This document shows, in pieces, positions 46,808-59,440 of a DNA stretch of 64,000 bases (positions within the stretch are counted from its first letter, which is position 1; each line of letters begins with the position of its first letter). A program made the translations under genes and the position numbers. Under the pieces are notes generated by a model, which worked only from the letters and a program-made list of their open reading frames with translations, ran no database searches and was not told where the DNA came from. Origin of the DNA: Voacanga thouarsii (taxonomy: Eukaryota > Streptophyta > Magnoliopsida > Gentianales > Apocynaceae). Where the stretch lies: positions 372,001 through 436,000 of the forward strand of contig JANUWF010001052.1 in the NCBI GenBank assembly GCA_026120185.1, in the 5' to 3' direction.

Positions 46808-49487
46808 ATGTTTGGCTGTGACTGTAACTGCTGGGACAATAACTATGCGGATTTATGTCCTCAGGAACCAAAGCCTTTTTCTCTGCCTGCAAACCTTCCA
46901 CAGTGGCCTAAAGGTATGTCTTTGGAATTTCTTTCATAAAGCATTCCGTTTTTAATTTTTGTTTTCCTTGTTTGCACATAGTATCCTATACCGTGCACTG
47001 GGCTAATGTTTGTGAGGGAGAGTGAAACAGTTATGTTTGAGGAAATAACTTGGGTTAGCTTTTGACCTTTTGGTAATTTTTGGCTTGAGTTTGTAAAAGC
47101 TGATTAGCATCTTTGCCTTGTGCTGCCTAGGAGGTGAGCAAGAAGGAATGGATTTGATTTCGTATATGTGAGCAGCAGTTAATTTCTAATGAATTCTTGA
47201 AAAATGTTGGATCGAAATAAGCATTTGAAGGTTCTGTTACCTGATGGGTTGCTAGGTGGTGTAGTTGTGAACTTCATCAAAATTTAAGTTAATTGGCTAT
47301 GGAATATCATTGATTTTTTCAGAATATTTTCTACTGAGTAATTTTTAAGATTTCTCAGACAAATATGTGAATTTTACCTTTCAAAATATGGAGTCCCTAC
47401 AGTTGTGTTTTTGCTAATTCCAATCATTGGTCGCTTTTTGCACTCCCCCCCCCCTTTCCCCTTTTTATTGTTGAGAAGTACTCAAATTGCTTTGGATTAA
47501 TGTGTGATGATTACATATCCTAGGTTTTTTGGGATGCAATCGCAGCATTCTTGTCCTTCTATTCCTCAGTGAACTCATAACAACCAAGTTCTGATTATGG
47601 TTATGTCAAGTCTTCATGGGTTTGAGCAGAGTGTTTCTAGTCTTCCAAAGAGGTTGAATTGTTTTAATTGGTCTGTTGTACCCTTAGAAGAGCACCCCAG
47701 ATCAATTTATTTATGGGCTGGGAAGAAGAGCTTTTACAAATTAAGTAGTCAAAATTATGATTCAAATCCAATATTTAGATGTGAAAGTCTTTCATTTTGA
47801 GCTTATATGTTATATTTCCTGCTTTTTTTGCTAGACTAGTCATGTTGGTATCTGCTAAGTCTCCTATTGCTGTAATTTCATCTTTGCAGGTAAAGGTTTT
47901 GCAACAGGAAGGATATGCTTGGGAGAAATAGAAGTGGTTAAAATCTCAGAATTTGAGAGAGTTTGGAGTTACAAGCCTTCACGCAGGAAATCAAAAAGTC
48001 TCTCATTTTACAGGCCAGTCAATATTCCAAAGGGATTTTTCAGCCTTGGTCATTATTGTCAGCCAGATGATCGAAAATTGAGAGGCTATGTTCTTGTAGC
48101 CCAAGAAGTAGAAAGTATAAATCAAGATACCCATAAATTAACCTCAGACTCTCCAGCTCTTGTGATGCCTCTTAGCTACACTTTGATTTTGAGCTCTGAT
48201 TCTCATAATGATGGACATGGTTACATTTGGCTTCCGAATGCACCAGTTGGATACAAATCACTGGGCTTTGTGGTGACCAATGGAGCTGATGAACCCATGA
48301 CCGACGAAGTTAGATGTGTTCGAGCTGATCTTACTGAAAGCTGTGAAATTGATGATTTGATGCTTAGTACAAATTCACTTCGCGTGTGCACCACAAGACC
48401 CTGCAGAAGGGGCATGTTGTGCGAAGGCGTTCCAGTCGGCACATTCTTCTGCAGTCAGTCAGTTTGGTCATTGCTCTGCAGTTCATACTTTAGTACTCCA
48501 AGTGACTTGAATATTGCTTGCTTGAGAAACCTAGACTCAGCTAAGAATGCTATGCCAAATCTTGACCAGATCCATGAACTCATTAAGCACTATGGACCTA
48601 CAGTATTTTTCCATCCTGATGAAGAATACTTGCCCTCATCTGTTTCGTGGTTTTTCAAAAATGGATCCCTTCTATATAAGCATGGAGAGGATGAGGGGAT
48701 AGCCATTGATTCAACAGGTTCAAACTTACCCAGAGGTGGAATAAATGATGGAAATTTCTGGCTAGATTTACCAGTTGATGATGAAAACAGAAATTATCTC
48801 AAGTATGGCAACATTGAGAGCGGAGAGTTATATGTTCATGTCAAGCCAGCCTTAGGGGGAAGCTCTACAGATATTGCCATGTGGATCTTTTGCCCCTTTA
48901 ACGGACCAGCAACCCTTAAAGCAGCATTCACAAGTATTGCCTTGAACAGAATAGGCGAGCATGTTGGTGATTGGGAGCATTTCACACTCAGGATAAGCAA
49001 CTTCACTGGAGAGCTCTGGAGCGTGTACTTCTCCGAGCATAGTGGTGGTGAATGGGTGGATGCCTCCAATATAGAGTTCATTGAGGGGAATAGGCCAATT
49101 GTGTATTCATCAAAGCATGGCCATGCTAGTTACCCACATTCTGGTTGCTACGTTCAGGGCTCTTCAAAACTTGGGATTGGAGTGCGAAATGATTGTGCTC
49201 AAAGCAAATATTCAATCAACTCCAGCACCAAGTATCAAATTATTGCAGCAGAATATCTTGGAGATGGAGTTGTTACAGAACCCCCTTGGTTACAGTACAT
49301 GAGAGAATGGGGTCCTACGATTGTTTATGATTCACGATCTGAATTGGAGAAGATCATCAGTCACCTTCCATTTTTTTTAAGACTCACGGTGGAGACTCTG
49401 TTCGAACTTTTTCCAACTGAACTCTATGGTGAAGAAGGCCCTACAGGCCCTAAGGAGAAGGATAATTGGCTTGGGGACGAAAGATGA
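46808..49487 (+). CDS. VPS62-like / DUF946 protein, two exons
   Basis: Exon 1 is 46808-46913 (MFGCDCNCWDNNYADLCP... ending WPK). The intron is 46914-47889 (GTATGT...TTTGCAG) and exon 2 is 47890-49487. The junction makes WPKGKGFATGRICLGEIEV, the conserved start of the plant DUF946 (PF06101, Vps62) domain, which then fills the protein. Conserved blocks include GYIWLPNAPVGYKSLGFVVT, IHELIKHYGPTVFFHPDEEY, EHVGDWEHFTLRISNF and YFSEHSGGEW. The product is 567 residues, the usual family length, with no lesions. The family is named after yeast Vps62, linked to vacuolar protein sorting, but its plant role is largely unknown. I see no signal peptide or membrane segment. Confidence 0.95.
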
Positions 49488-50897
49488 CAGGTGTTCCAAA
49501 TCAAAAGATTTTCTAAAATCCTCTTCTAGGCTCCCGAATTGTCATTGACGTTATTATCAGGCACTGCATTTCTGTCACACAAGGTTGAAGCAAGTTGTAT
49601 TTCAGGGTTTTCTTAAATCCTGCTTTGGAACTTCCCTCAACACTTTTGGAACCATTAGAGTTTCCAATCCACTGGGTTGTTCGCAAATGCATCTTAAAGG
49701 TTTTATAGTGTACAAGGAAGTTCAGTGCAGGACTAGAGTAAAACCCTTGAAACCTTGAGTTTCCTGATGGAAACCATTCTTTGGTGGCTTTCTCTGCCAT
49801 TGTATCCTTGTCTTCGGAAGGCCAAGTCCTATTGGTGTGAGATTATATATAATTTAGATGTATCGATGTCAGATTTACAAGATGGACGTGGGAAATATCA
49901 TCTGGCTATCCATCTTTGATTGTAAGATTCTGCAATGCCAATTCTTGGCATGCATAGGATAGTTGAGCTCAGATGAAGCCCCAATTTAAGCTATATATTG
50001 TCATGAACTGGCCTTGAAAAATAGCTGCAGTGAACAGCGATGCAAAGTAGTACACAAAGTTGGCTTTGCTGATGTCTTGAAGAGCAGTTTAAAGCTACGA
50101 GGATGGCGACAAAAGCAATAATGCAACCCCCATTGTGTCATGCTCGGCCACAAATTGCATACAAAAACAATCAACAAGAGGATTTGGACCTGTATAAACG
50201 GAGTGAAACACAAGGTCTCAGCTTTGGCACCATATCAAAAAACCTACGTCCAACCCAAAATTATTATTATTATTTAAAATAATAGGAATCAATTAACAAT
50301 GAGCCAATAGATCTAAAACTTTTCACATATTAATTTATAGAACCTTTGGAAACCAAGTGAGATACTCTTCCTTAATAGAGAAATGCACTTTTCTCTTCAA
50401 GGAATTACGAGAGGTCAAGTTTCAATTGAATAAAAACAAGTTCTTGACACCCTCTTTCTCTTTCGAAGGAGTCCTTTTTCTGAAATCTGGGGCAAGTTCT
50501 GTCTCGCGAGGAAAGGAGCTTAAATTTAGATGGTCAGAACTCTTTGTTCAGCAGAATAATGACAAAAAGCTATCCAAAGAAAGTGTATCTGCGACTGAAC
50601 TTGCAGGGTTGAATTCACTTTTGACACCCTATCTTTGATCAATATTTCACTTTGGAATCCAAACTTCACTTTGTCTCCATCCGTCACCCAGACTTAGAAA
50701 TTTGGTACACATTGACATTTCTTTATAAATTTCCGTTCGTTTATAGTTAACCAGCCAGCAAAACGCGTATAAAAAATATATAATTAACATTAGGAAAACA
50801 GTAAATGATATAATTACCCTCAAATAACTTGAGAAAAAAAATAAAATAATTTAGAACAATTGGGTAATCTTGTTTTTTCAAGATGCTCATGTGTGTG

Positions 50898-50939
<42 letters not shown>

Positions 50940-51266
50940 TGCGATCACATTTCATTAGTTAGACAAATTAGCGAACTAACAAAAGTTCATAAAATGATGG
51001 TAAAATTAAACCAAATTGTAAGGTTGGGATAGCAAATTTAGACTGGGAAAACAAAAAAAAAAAAAAAACCCACAAGATACGGCAGTGGCATCCTGGTTAT
51101 GCCCTCAAGCAATGGTTATCCATATTTTTATCCTGACAAATCCCATATCAGATGCGAAGAGAAAAGCTTATTCTTCAAGCAGCAGCGAGCTAAATTTTGT
51201 ACAAAACTTAGTAAAGAAAGGTAAAAGGGGCACTATCCTCCATGGTGAAAACAGCTAAATCACATA
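49488..51266. other. 3' UTR of the VPS62-like gene and intergenic DNA
   Basis: The first few hundred bases are probably the 3' UTR, but no clear poly-A signal is visible. No second gene is supported. The 93-codon open frame at 50357-50638 has no family features. Confidence 0.45.
50889..50940. repeat. Palindromic TGTG-(TA)n-CACA microsatellite
   Basis: CATGTGTGTGTA precedes and TACACACACATG follows a (TA)n core of about 30 bp. The whole stretch is a near-perfect hairpin. Confidence 0.9.
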
Positions 51267-51273
51267 ACTTGAG

Positions 51274-51496
51274 TATAGGGTTTGATCGAATTGGGTCAAA
51301 ATTCATTACGCCAACCTAAAACAAGGTAAATTTGATAGGAATGCCATACAGATGGTGCTTCGCGTTCGGTGAATGTGAGATTTTTTTGATTCTCGCATTC
51401 ACCAAATGCGAGATGATCAGGGACCGACAATTCCAGGTTCTGCGCATTCAACACGGGCTTTTGTGCATTCACATTTGTGAGGAGGCCTTCTTTCCC
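51274..51496 (+). repeat. Left TIR of the MULE
   Basis: It begins TATAGGGTTTGATCGAATTG and contains ATTCACCAAATGCGAGATG. It pairs with the right TIR in inverted orientation. Confidence 0.8.
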
Positions 51497-51590
51497 GAAA
51501 TTTCTAACATCAAAATAAACGCGAGGAGGCTATCTTGTGAAAGTTTAATTCCTTTTTTATTGTAATTTCTTTTTTTTTCTATTATAAAAG

Positions 51591-52175
51591 AAATTAATAC
51601 TTTTAAATAACACAAAATATATAAAGGCCTATATAAATTTGAATAATTAATAATTTAAATTTATTAATTTAAATTTAATCATTACAAGTAATATACATGT
51701 TTTTACTGTAGTTAATTTTATTTACATTGAATTTTGAAATAAATTTTTATTTGTAGTTTAATTCATAATATTTAATTACTTGAAAAAATTATAAAATTTT
51801 AAATTCTCAATTATCTATATATAATAAAAATGTCCTTTTTTTCTCTCTATTGTAAGTATTTTATCATTTTTGTGACTTCTTCCTCTCATTTATTATATTT
51901 CATTTTTATAAACTTTCAAATTTGTATTTAAAAGGAATTAATACTTTTAAATAACACAAAATATATAAAGGGCTATATAAATTTAAATAATGCACAATTA
52001 AAATTTATTAATTTAAGTTTGATCATAACATGTAATATATGTATTTTTACTACAATCAATTTTATTTATATTGGATTTTGAAAAAAAAAATATTTTCAAT
52101 TTTAGTTTAATTTATAATATTTAATTATTAAAAAAAATTATAAAAATATAAATTCTCAACTATCTAAATACACTA
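51591..52175. repeat. Duplicated AT-rich block inside the MULE
   Basis: The stretch from 51591 (TTAATACTTTTAAATAACAC...) recurs from about 51938 over some 230 bp at more than 80 percent identity by eye, a period of about 347 bp. Non-coding. Confidence 0.8.
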
Positions 52176-52657
52176 AAATTATAATGTCAACTATTTAAAT
52201 AATATTTAAATTTAAATATCAATTATCTAAATCTCATAATCCCCTTACATTTCGCAATCCAAATAATTTATAAATTAATTGAATTCGAATAATGTGTAAA
52301 ATATTAAAGTTTTAAAATAATCATTTAAAAAATTTATATTATATTTGTCTTTAAAGTTCTATTATTATTAATTTTGTCTTAAAAATGGCCAAACTAAATT
52401 GAACTTATTATTTTCTCTTTAATTTTTAAATACAAATTATATAGCAAAATGGATAACGATATTTTATTAATTCTATTTTGACTTAAAATTTGAATGTAAA
52501 TATAACTGTTAATGAAATGTAATTCATAATTTCATTCGCATTGTAATTATCTTACTTGATGTATTTTGTATTTGCGAATTTATTGGTATATATATTTTAA
52601 TATTGGTTGAGTTGAGTTTTTTAACATTAATCCCAAATCTTTTGTGACTTTTTGATA

Positions 52658-54330
52658 TTAATAGGTTATCCTGCATGATTCGGAAGATATGAACTTTAAA
52701 ACGCGATACAAATAATAAACTTTATTACACATGAATAATCTAAAAAAAATGATGAAAGCTAGTCTCACAATGAAATCCTGACGGTTCCTTAAAGGTTGAA
52801 CTCGTCTCTGAGGCTGTTTTTGATGTTGTTCTTCGGGTGGTTCTTCTGGTTGTACTGTATCTTGTTCATCGTAACGGTAAGATGAATCGGGAATATCTAT
52901 AGAATGCATGTACTGTATCCGAGATAATCTAGAAGATGTGCCAACAACAAATTCATTAGTTGAAGATAGGCATATAGTATCGAAGATTAAGTGCTGTGAA
53001 GTAATAAAATCAGCTTGCCTATCTACAACTGCTGTAGGATCACCTTGTTCATAATTGTATTTTTTGCCGTGTACTGATAAGTAGTGATCCTATATAGGAA
53101 TATCAGATACAACACATCTGCGTGCCCGTCTACCCCCTCTCCACACCAGGAGAACTCCGCGATTGACCTCTTACAGGATCAGACGTATCGGATGAGCGTT
53201 GTAACTTCGTCTAACTGGCTCATAAGGTAGGTGGTTCGAACAACTTGCATCACCAACGGTAGTCAACGAATGCGTGGCAAGATCTGTTATTGATGCAAAT
53301 ACTTGTCTACTCACAGCATCCGCATTTTCATTGCCAATGTACAATATCTGATGTATCGAATCAGCTTATATATGTATTTCAAAATGTCAATAAATTATTT
53401 GAGTGTTATATATTTTATAGTACTATGTAAGAAAATTTACATACTAATACTTTTGTCGCCCCACCGCTCGATTGGTAGCCCGAAAAATTAGGTTATGTTA
53501 TAATCATATTACCAATCAATCGCCTAATGTAAGTCCAATACCATATTGTATAGTCAGACGAGATTATATTTTGACCGTAACTGAATTGTCCAATTAGAAC
53601 TGTTGAATACTTATTAACCCAGTTTGCAAGATGTATTGAATCAATCTCGGGCCACCTTGCACCGTAGTTCTCATGTCACAGGTATACAATTTGTTACTGG
53701 TGTTAACTGCAACAGGTATTATCTGCATCAATCCAAACTGTCGTATGACCCAATTTAGGCGATACTTTTATTATTTCCCAACAAATTAGAGATGTAATAG
53801 ACGCCTACATGTGTCGTCCATGAATGTAATATGGGAGTAAAGTAGCCAACATGTGCTCATTATAAGACGGTCAAATAAACTGCATAAAGGTAAATTATCA
53901 TTATCAATAACAAATAACAAACTTAAAATTAGTGTTAAAAGCAAATTGGTTGAAATAAGACTTACATGATCATGTTGCATACTATCTAATTGATCCCTAT
54001 AAGTAAGAAGCACATGTGTCGGGGTACGGGAAAGCTCTAACGGTCCCTCCCTTACTGATCCTCTCGAGGCCTGGAGATCAACGTCATCAAGCGGATGAAC
54101 TTTAGTCAGTCTGATAGTAGAGATACGTTTCCAAACCCACAACTATTTCAACATTAACAACTAATTCTTAAGAAAATATTATATTTATTATTAATTTAAA
54201 ATGCTAATAAATTTTTTAAAAAATGTGAATTTCATACCTGAACTAACAATAATGAGCCACTGATAGTGTACGCTCTGGAGGACGTAGCGTTACACAGACA
54301 ACGGTATAGATGAGCCAATGATGCACTATT
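52658..54330 (-). pseudogene. Plant mobile domain (MAIN-like, PMD) coding region of the MULE, broken
   Basis: Exon-like segments on the minus strand read SASLAHLYRCLCNATSSRAY (about 54330-54238) and then, after a GT-AG intron, LWVWKRISTIRLTKVHPLDD and LLTYRDQLDSMQ (54142-53966). A segment with FI-stop-PSYNE follows from 53879, where the family has Trp. Further down are WPEIDSIHLANWVN and DYTIWYWTYIRRLIGN. This is the order of the plant mobile domain (PF10536) of MAIN/MAIL proteins, which is also carried by some transposons. A Pro/Gln/Arg-rich tail (EEPPEEQHQKQPQRR) is near 52850. Frameshifts and stops make it non-functional. Whether it was fused to the transposase or a separate gene is unclear. 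Confidence 0.75.
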
Positions 54331-54376
54331 CTATAAGATAGTATCGTGTTTTCTGATGACACTAAATCTCCAGGAT

Positions 54377-56852
54377 TCAACCCCAATTACTGACATGCTG
54401 TAAACGCGTGTGAACAAGGTATTCCATAAATTTTTCATTTGAAATAACTGCACTTTCTGGCCCCAATATTAATCTCATATGAGTTATTTCCCTTCTCATA
54501 CTCACGATGTGGTGACAAATATTAAAAATATCACGATTTCGATTAAATGTCAGTACACGGTGTGTTCTTACTTTCGTCTCATTATTCACAAATTTGCCCC
54601 ATATCCTAAAAGGAAAGTGATATCGCCCATGATTAGCCTCCTGTCTATGGTCGTTGAAATATTTGACTGTTTTTTTAAATGAAGACTCCACAATCACCTT
54701 GATGGATAGGGTACATATGCCTTTTACGATACTATTGAAAGATTTCGCCAGATTAGTTGTCATGTTACCATACTGATGTCCACCATCATAAGCAAACGGC
54801 CATTACTCTTTTGAAATCAAATCTAACAATGCCTTCGCTTGGGGGTTTAGCAAATTAATCTCTTCCATCATCTTCAAAAATTTTCGCTTTTGGCTTTGAT
54901 CCCCGACTGCGTATGTCAACTTCTTTAACTCATGCATTCTAAACTTTACATTGAAGTTACTTCGAATATGTCTAAGACAAAATATATGTATTGACATTGG
55001 CTCTTGCCAGAGGGGTAGTCGATGAACTGCATTCACAATCCCAATGTGTTTGTCAGATATTAAACAAATTTTTTGATCCTTTATCACATGTTCTTTCAGC
55101 AAGGTAAAAAATCACTCCTAACTGTCATTAGTTTCTTCGTCAACGACTGCAAATGCAAGAGGCAATATATGGTTATTGGTATCTTGACCCACTGTTGTTA
55201 AAAGTTTTTCCTTGTATATCTCCCTTAAAAATGTCCTGTCAATACTGACCACCAATTTCATATGAACAAATGCATCAATAAGAGTCCGAACGCTCAAAAA
55301 ACATATCCAAAAATCTTGGCTCCATTGCTGTCCATAGATAAGAAGTGTCACACCACGACAGTACCAAGATTCGCATCTTGTAAGGTTTGTATATATCGTG
55401 GTAGTTGTGAGAATAAAGAAGGCCAATCCCCATAGATCATCTCAATAGCATGTCTGCGTACGTTCCATCATTTTCTGTATGACGGGGTGAAGTGCAATGT
55501 GTTATGAATATAACTATTTATTTCGCTAACTTTAATATCCGGATTAGTATGAATCATTGACAAGATGTGTTTCGCCATGAATTTTGCACTCATGTTTTGA
55601 TGGTTCCCGTCGACTGTTCAGACTAGACAAATGTGCTTTCCATACCATCGAATAATTTGCCACAAGCCACAACCTTTCTTTTTCAATACATGGATCCGCC
55701 AATAACATGGATATTGTGGAGTTGAATTTTTACACTCGATAACCCAATATGAACTCTTACTTTCTACCACCGTAAACTCACGGCTCAATCTAATAAACCA
55801 CGATCGAATAACCCAAAACAACTCATTCTTATCCCTAAACTACATGCTAACCCTTAAGTTTGTATTGGATTCCTACCATAAATCCATCCCCCTACTTGGT
55901 ACCAATCCATCAGCTTCGTTTTTCAACTCTTTCGAAGTATCTAACCGGTCAATATAGATTGAATACAATGGATCATACAAACGGATTGGTTCAGATAATC
56001 TATTAATAGGTTGTTGCAATACAAAAGGATTAGGAATATCTTCGTCGGCATTGTCATCCCCTCATCCTCTTCTGATAAATCATTCGTGGTAGGCCCATCA
56101 ATGTCTGACGTAGGTCCTAACCCGTCCACAATCGCATCTAGAGCACCTACCCAATTACGCTCTCGAGTTACCTAATCATCAACTGGGGCTATATCCAATG
56201 GAACACCGATTTCAACTATTGAAAATAATTGCTGGCTCGTCTGTACTTGAAGAGATTGAAGGTGGTCATGAGGTTGAGGCATAACAAACCCTGTAGAAGT
56301 TGATAAGTATTAATTATTAGGTCCAATGACTGGGGTATCCAAAATTGATGTATTGAAAAGGGATTGGAAAGTCTCATTTCTGATATGTGGAGGATCGTTG
56401 ACTATAATTGTTGGAAAATTTAAATCGAAATTTGGCATGTAGAAAGGAATAGTTGAGATAAGTAATGCAGTGAATGATTCAGTGATAAGAGTTGAGATGT
56501 TATGCTTTGAAAGATCTGTAACTGTTGCATTCGAAATCTGGACGATCTCATGGTAAACATGCAGATCAATTGGTTATCCCTTCACGGTAGATGTATAGTA
56601 TAATAAATTTTTCATATCATCATCATCCGTTATAGCAGTGGTTGTAGACCTAATCATTATAATTTGCAACTTCACAGTAGACATGTCCAGACCTCGAATG
56701 ACACATATTTTGTTGACTAGACCTCCAAAACTAACTCGATTTCTAACAATTAATACCTTGCGATAGGAACTATTAAAAAAATCGCCATGTGCCGTGCGCA
56801 TAATTTCACAATCGCAATATAACCATAGTCTTACAGGCTTGTCTAATGACAT
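54377..56852 (-). pseudogene. MuDR-type transposase of the MULE, broken
   Basis: The N-terminal part (from MSLDKPVRLWLYCDCEIMR, 56852) resembles the PB1-like start of plant MULE proteins. The DBD_Tnp_Mut domain follows near 55800-55620 (SREFTVVESKSSYWVIECKN; WRIHVLKKKGCGLW). The MULE catalytic domain (PF10551) comes next: VVSIDRTFLR with the first Asp, GQDTNNHILPLAFAVV, ICLISDKHIGI with the second Asp, and HIFCLRHIRSNF. The usual NLAESFNS box reads NLAKSFNS, a Glu-to-Lys change. Near 55115 the usual DSWEWF is DS-stop-E-stop-F, two TGG-to-stop changes. No SWIM zinc finger is seen before the stop at 54377; PMD sequence follows instead. Confidence 0.85.
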
Positions 56853-58195
56853 TGCATCTAGATAAATTGGGCAGGATTTTTCTATTCAAAAAATAAAGTA
56901 TGTCACGATCTTGAATTATTATATGAACCAAGATCAAATTAATCAGCACAAATATATGTGCCAAAATGAGTTTTTAATATATCTCAAACTAATTATTAAT
57001 CTATTGCATTATTTAATTTATGAGTTGTATATTTTTATTAATTTGACGTATTAAAATAATATATAACTTACTTAGCTATTATACTAGAATGAACCTAGAT
57101 AGAATGGCAATAATAAAAAAAAAAAAATCATGTCTAAAGAGAATTGTAAAAAAAAAAAAATCTAGAGAATTGTAACTTACTCAACTTTACTTTTTTTTTA
57201 AATATAATTAACCTAAAGAGAATTGTAAAATAAAAAAAAAATCAACCGTGTTAAACTAATAATTTAAATGTTAAGAATTTAAAAACATAGTATTCTTAAA
57301 TAATTTCATAAATTTGAATGTAAATTTAATATTAACTATTTCAACATTAGTTGTTCTTTGCAAATGCTATCTAAGATATGACATGTATTAAAATAAAATC
57401 CAATTTTAATTAAAAGTATTAAGGAATTTTTAAGAAATTTTTCAAAGACTTGTTTTAAAGAATTTTTACATTATCATATAGGAGGGAAATAATCTTTTTA
57501 TTACGAAAAATTTATCCGTTAAAATGTTTAATTATATAAAATACATTTTTTAATTGTTTAATATTTAATCCGTTAAATGTTTAATCAATTCAAGAAGGAG
57601 ATAAATCATTTCAAGAAAAAATTATTTAATTGAAAATATTATGGTGTACTAAGGGGTTTGAAAAATATTTTTTTTTTAAAAATGTAAATATGATTTTTAA
57701 ACTTTAAAAAATATTTATGAACATAAAATAAATCTTTTTTTTTTATCCTCACCCAAAAAAAAAAGCATAAATTTGCTTTATTTCTTCATTTTCAAATTTG
57801 TAGTGCATAAATATCATTCTAATCACTTTATTTTTCTCATTGTACCAATTGTCAGATAATTTTTATTGACTCTTAGCATTCACAAACATACCGGAAATCA
57901 CGAGATAACATGAAACACTTCTAGGACAAAGGGAAAAAAACAAAAAGCCTTTGAACACAATGCTTTTCAATAATAAGTCATTTGAGTTAGTGAGAGAAGT
58001 AGAAGAAAAGTCATTAAAGCCTCATGTATTTTAATTTAATCAAATATCTTAACTCTTATTCTTGTGAAGTCTACCGTGTCAGGTTGTTGAACCAAAGGCC
58101 AGAAAAATCAATACAACTTGAGGCAAAGATGACAACCATAAAAATCTTATATACAAACCCAAAAAGGCAAATTCTAAATTCACTATCAAAATTTA
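56853..58195. other. Non-coding AT-rich DNA inside the MULE
   Basis: Upstream of the transposase start on the minus strand, so it should hold its leader and promoter. Poly-A/poly-T tracts are frequent. No specific signal stands out. Confidence 0.4.
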
Positions 58196-58333
58196 TCATT
58201 TATATCTAAAACAACAATTAGAGCTGCCGCCCCAACAAGCTTTTTGATTGTCTGCTGAACTTGGATATCTAAGAAGAGGCTTTAGTGCAGCAGCTGCTAC
58301 GAAAAATAACAAGCTCAAAAAGAGAAATCTCAT
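58196..58333 (-). CDS. Possible 45-residue secreted cysteine-containing peptide
   Basis: The ORF runs from ATG at 58333 to TGA at 58196-58198. Residues 2-16 (RFLFLSLLFFVAAAA) look like a signal peptide: a basic residue, then a strongly hydrophobic core, then small residues suited to cleavage. The rest is short and polar and ends ACWGGSSNCCFRYK, with three Cys. I do not recognise a family. It lies inside the MULE, upstream of the transposase and on the same strand, so it could be a captured small-peptide gene or a chance ORF. No transcript evidence is available from sequence. Confidence 0.3.
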   Translation of the reverse strand: MRFLFLSLLFFVAAAALKPLLRYPSSADNQKACWGGSSNCCFRYK

Positions 58334-59239
58334 ATAAAACAAATTTAAATACAAATTCCAAGAGTTCTCCTCCTAACACATCTAAGGAGTTTCTCTCCAG
58401 CATTACCTAGCTAAACCAGAAGAAGGTAGCTTATCCAAGGAACGTAAAGTAGAAATTCTGCGATACATCTATATACTAAACCAAAATTTCATACGTCTAA
58501 TACAGTCCTCAATAGTAATAAAAACTCATCTTTTTACATCTTCTATGTTCTAGCCCAAATTAACAGATTGCCAAAAAAAAAAAGGAAAAAAATTAAAAAA
58601 AACATTTCACCCTCTAAATACCTAAATATCTTTAAAAAAATCACACACCCCCCCCCCCAAAAAAAAAATGTAAACATGAAATAAGAACCAAAATACTACA
58701 ACAAAATAAATTAATTTCCATTCATATTTAGAAAACCTGTTACAGAAGATGAAGATGGAAGCTTCCGGTGTCAGCGGCAGCTTCTTCCGGCAGCAGCAGC
58801 GGCTTCTTTCCTGCAGCAGCAACGGCTCCTCTCCGACGACGGCAGCAAATAGTTTCAACTTTCGGCGGCAGCTAATGGGGGTTGTGAAACAAGAAGAATA
58901 TGGAAGCTTCACTTGTAGTAGAAAGATGGTGAAACTGAAAAGAAGAAGATGAAGAAACTGGAAAGATGTAGGTGAAATGGTTTCAAATGTTATTCTCGTG
59001 TGGTCTATGTCTGCCGACAGGGAAGAAGAATATATGTTTGTGGTATTGCTGGAATTGGAGGTTTTTTCTTCAACCCGTGAAGAATTATTTCAGAAGAATC
59101 TCTAAAAAGAAGATTCTTTTGAAAAGAGCATGCATATAAAATGGGGTGGTGGACTACATGCCATGCAAGAAGGGAAAATGAAGTCCGCAAAGGCAGAAGA
59201 AGACAGCTGGAGAGGAGGGAAAAGCTGCGAAAAGGTAAT
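58334..59239. other. MULE interior next to the right TIR
   Basis: It includes a poly-C/poly-A stretch near 58648-58670. A GC-richer stretch at 58745-58870 is rich in CAG/GCA trinucleotides and opens short frames on both strands. This looks more like leader sequence than a gene. Confidence 0.4.
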
Positions 59240-59440
59240 GGAAACAGCTTCCTCGCAAATGTGATTCGCGAGGTCCAAGGTCCTTACAAACCACCCATCT
59301 CACATTTGGTGAATGCCAGAATGACAAGAGTCTTGCATTCCCAAAGGCGAGGTATCCTCTGTCTACCATCCCTATAAAATCCACCTCGCTTTTAGTTTTC
59401 GAAATGGATTTTGACCCATTTCGGTCAAAACCCCGAGTAT
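59240..59440 (-). repeat. Right TIR of the MULE
   Basis: Read on the minus strand from 59440 it gives ATACTCGGGGTTTTGACC, then ATTCACCAAATGTGAGATGG, matching the left TIR. Confidence 0.8.

Larger units (their letters stand above)
51274..59440 (-). mobile_element. Mutator-like element (MULE) with long TIRs
   Basis: The left TIR (51274-51496) and the right TIR (59240-59440) are inverted copies of about 200 bp at around 60-70 percent by eye. Shared blocks include TGGGTCAAAA and CATTCACCAAATGYGAGATG. The 7-bp direct repeat ACTTGAG lies just outside both ends (51267-51273 and 59441-59447), the remains of a probable 9-bp duplication. Inside, on the minus strand, are a MuDR-type transposase and a plant-mobile-domain region, both broken, and a possible secreted-peptide ORF. 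The right end is about 277 bp beyond the stop codon of the ATRX gene. Confidence 0.82.

Noticed and set aside
47597..47800. 67-codon open frame between the two exons of the VPS62-like gene
   Set aside because: Lies in the intron; the exon 1 to exon 2 junction without it restores the conserved WPKGKGFATG sequence.
58749..58952. 67-codon open frame on the plus strand with Gln/Ser runs
   Set aside because: Comes from CAG/GCA trinucleotide bias; an equally long frame is open on the other strand. No family features.
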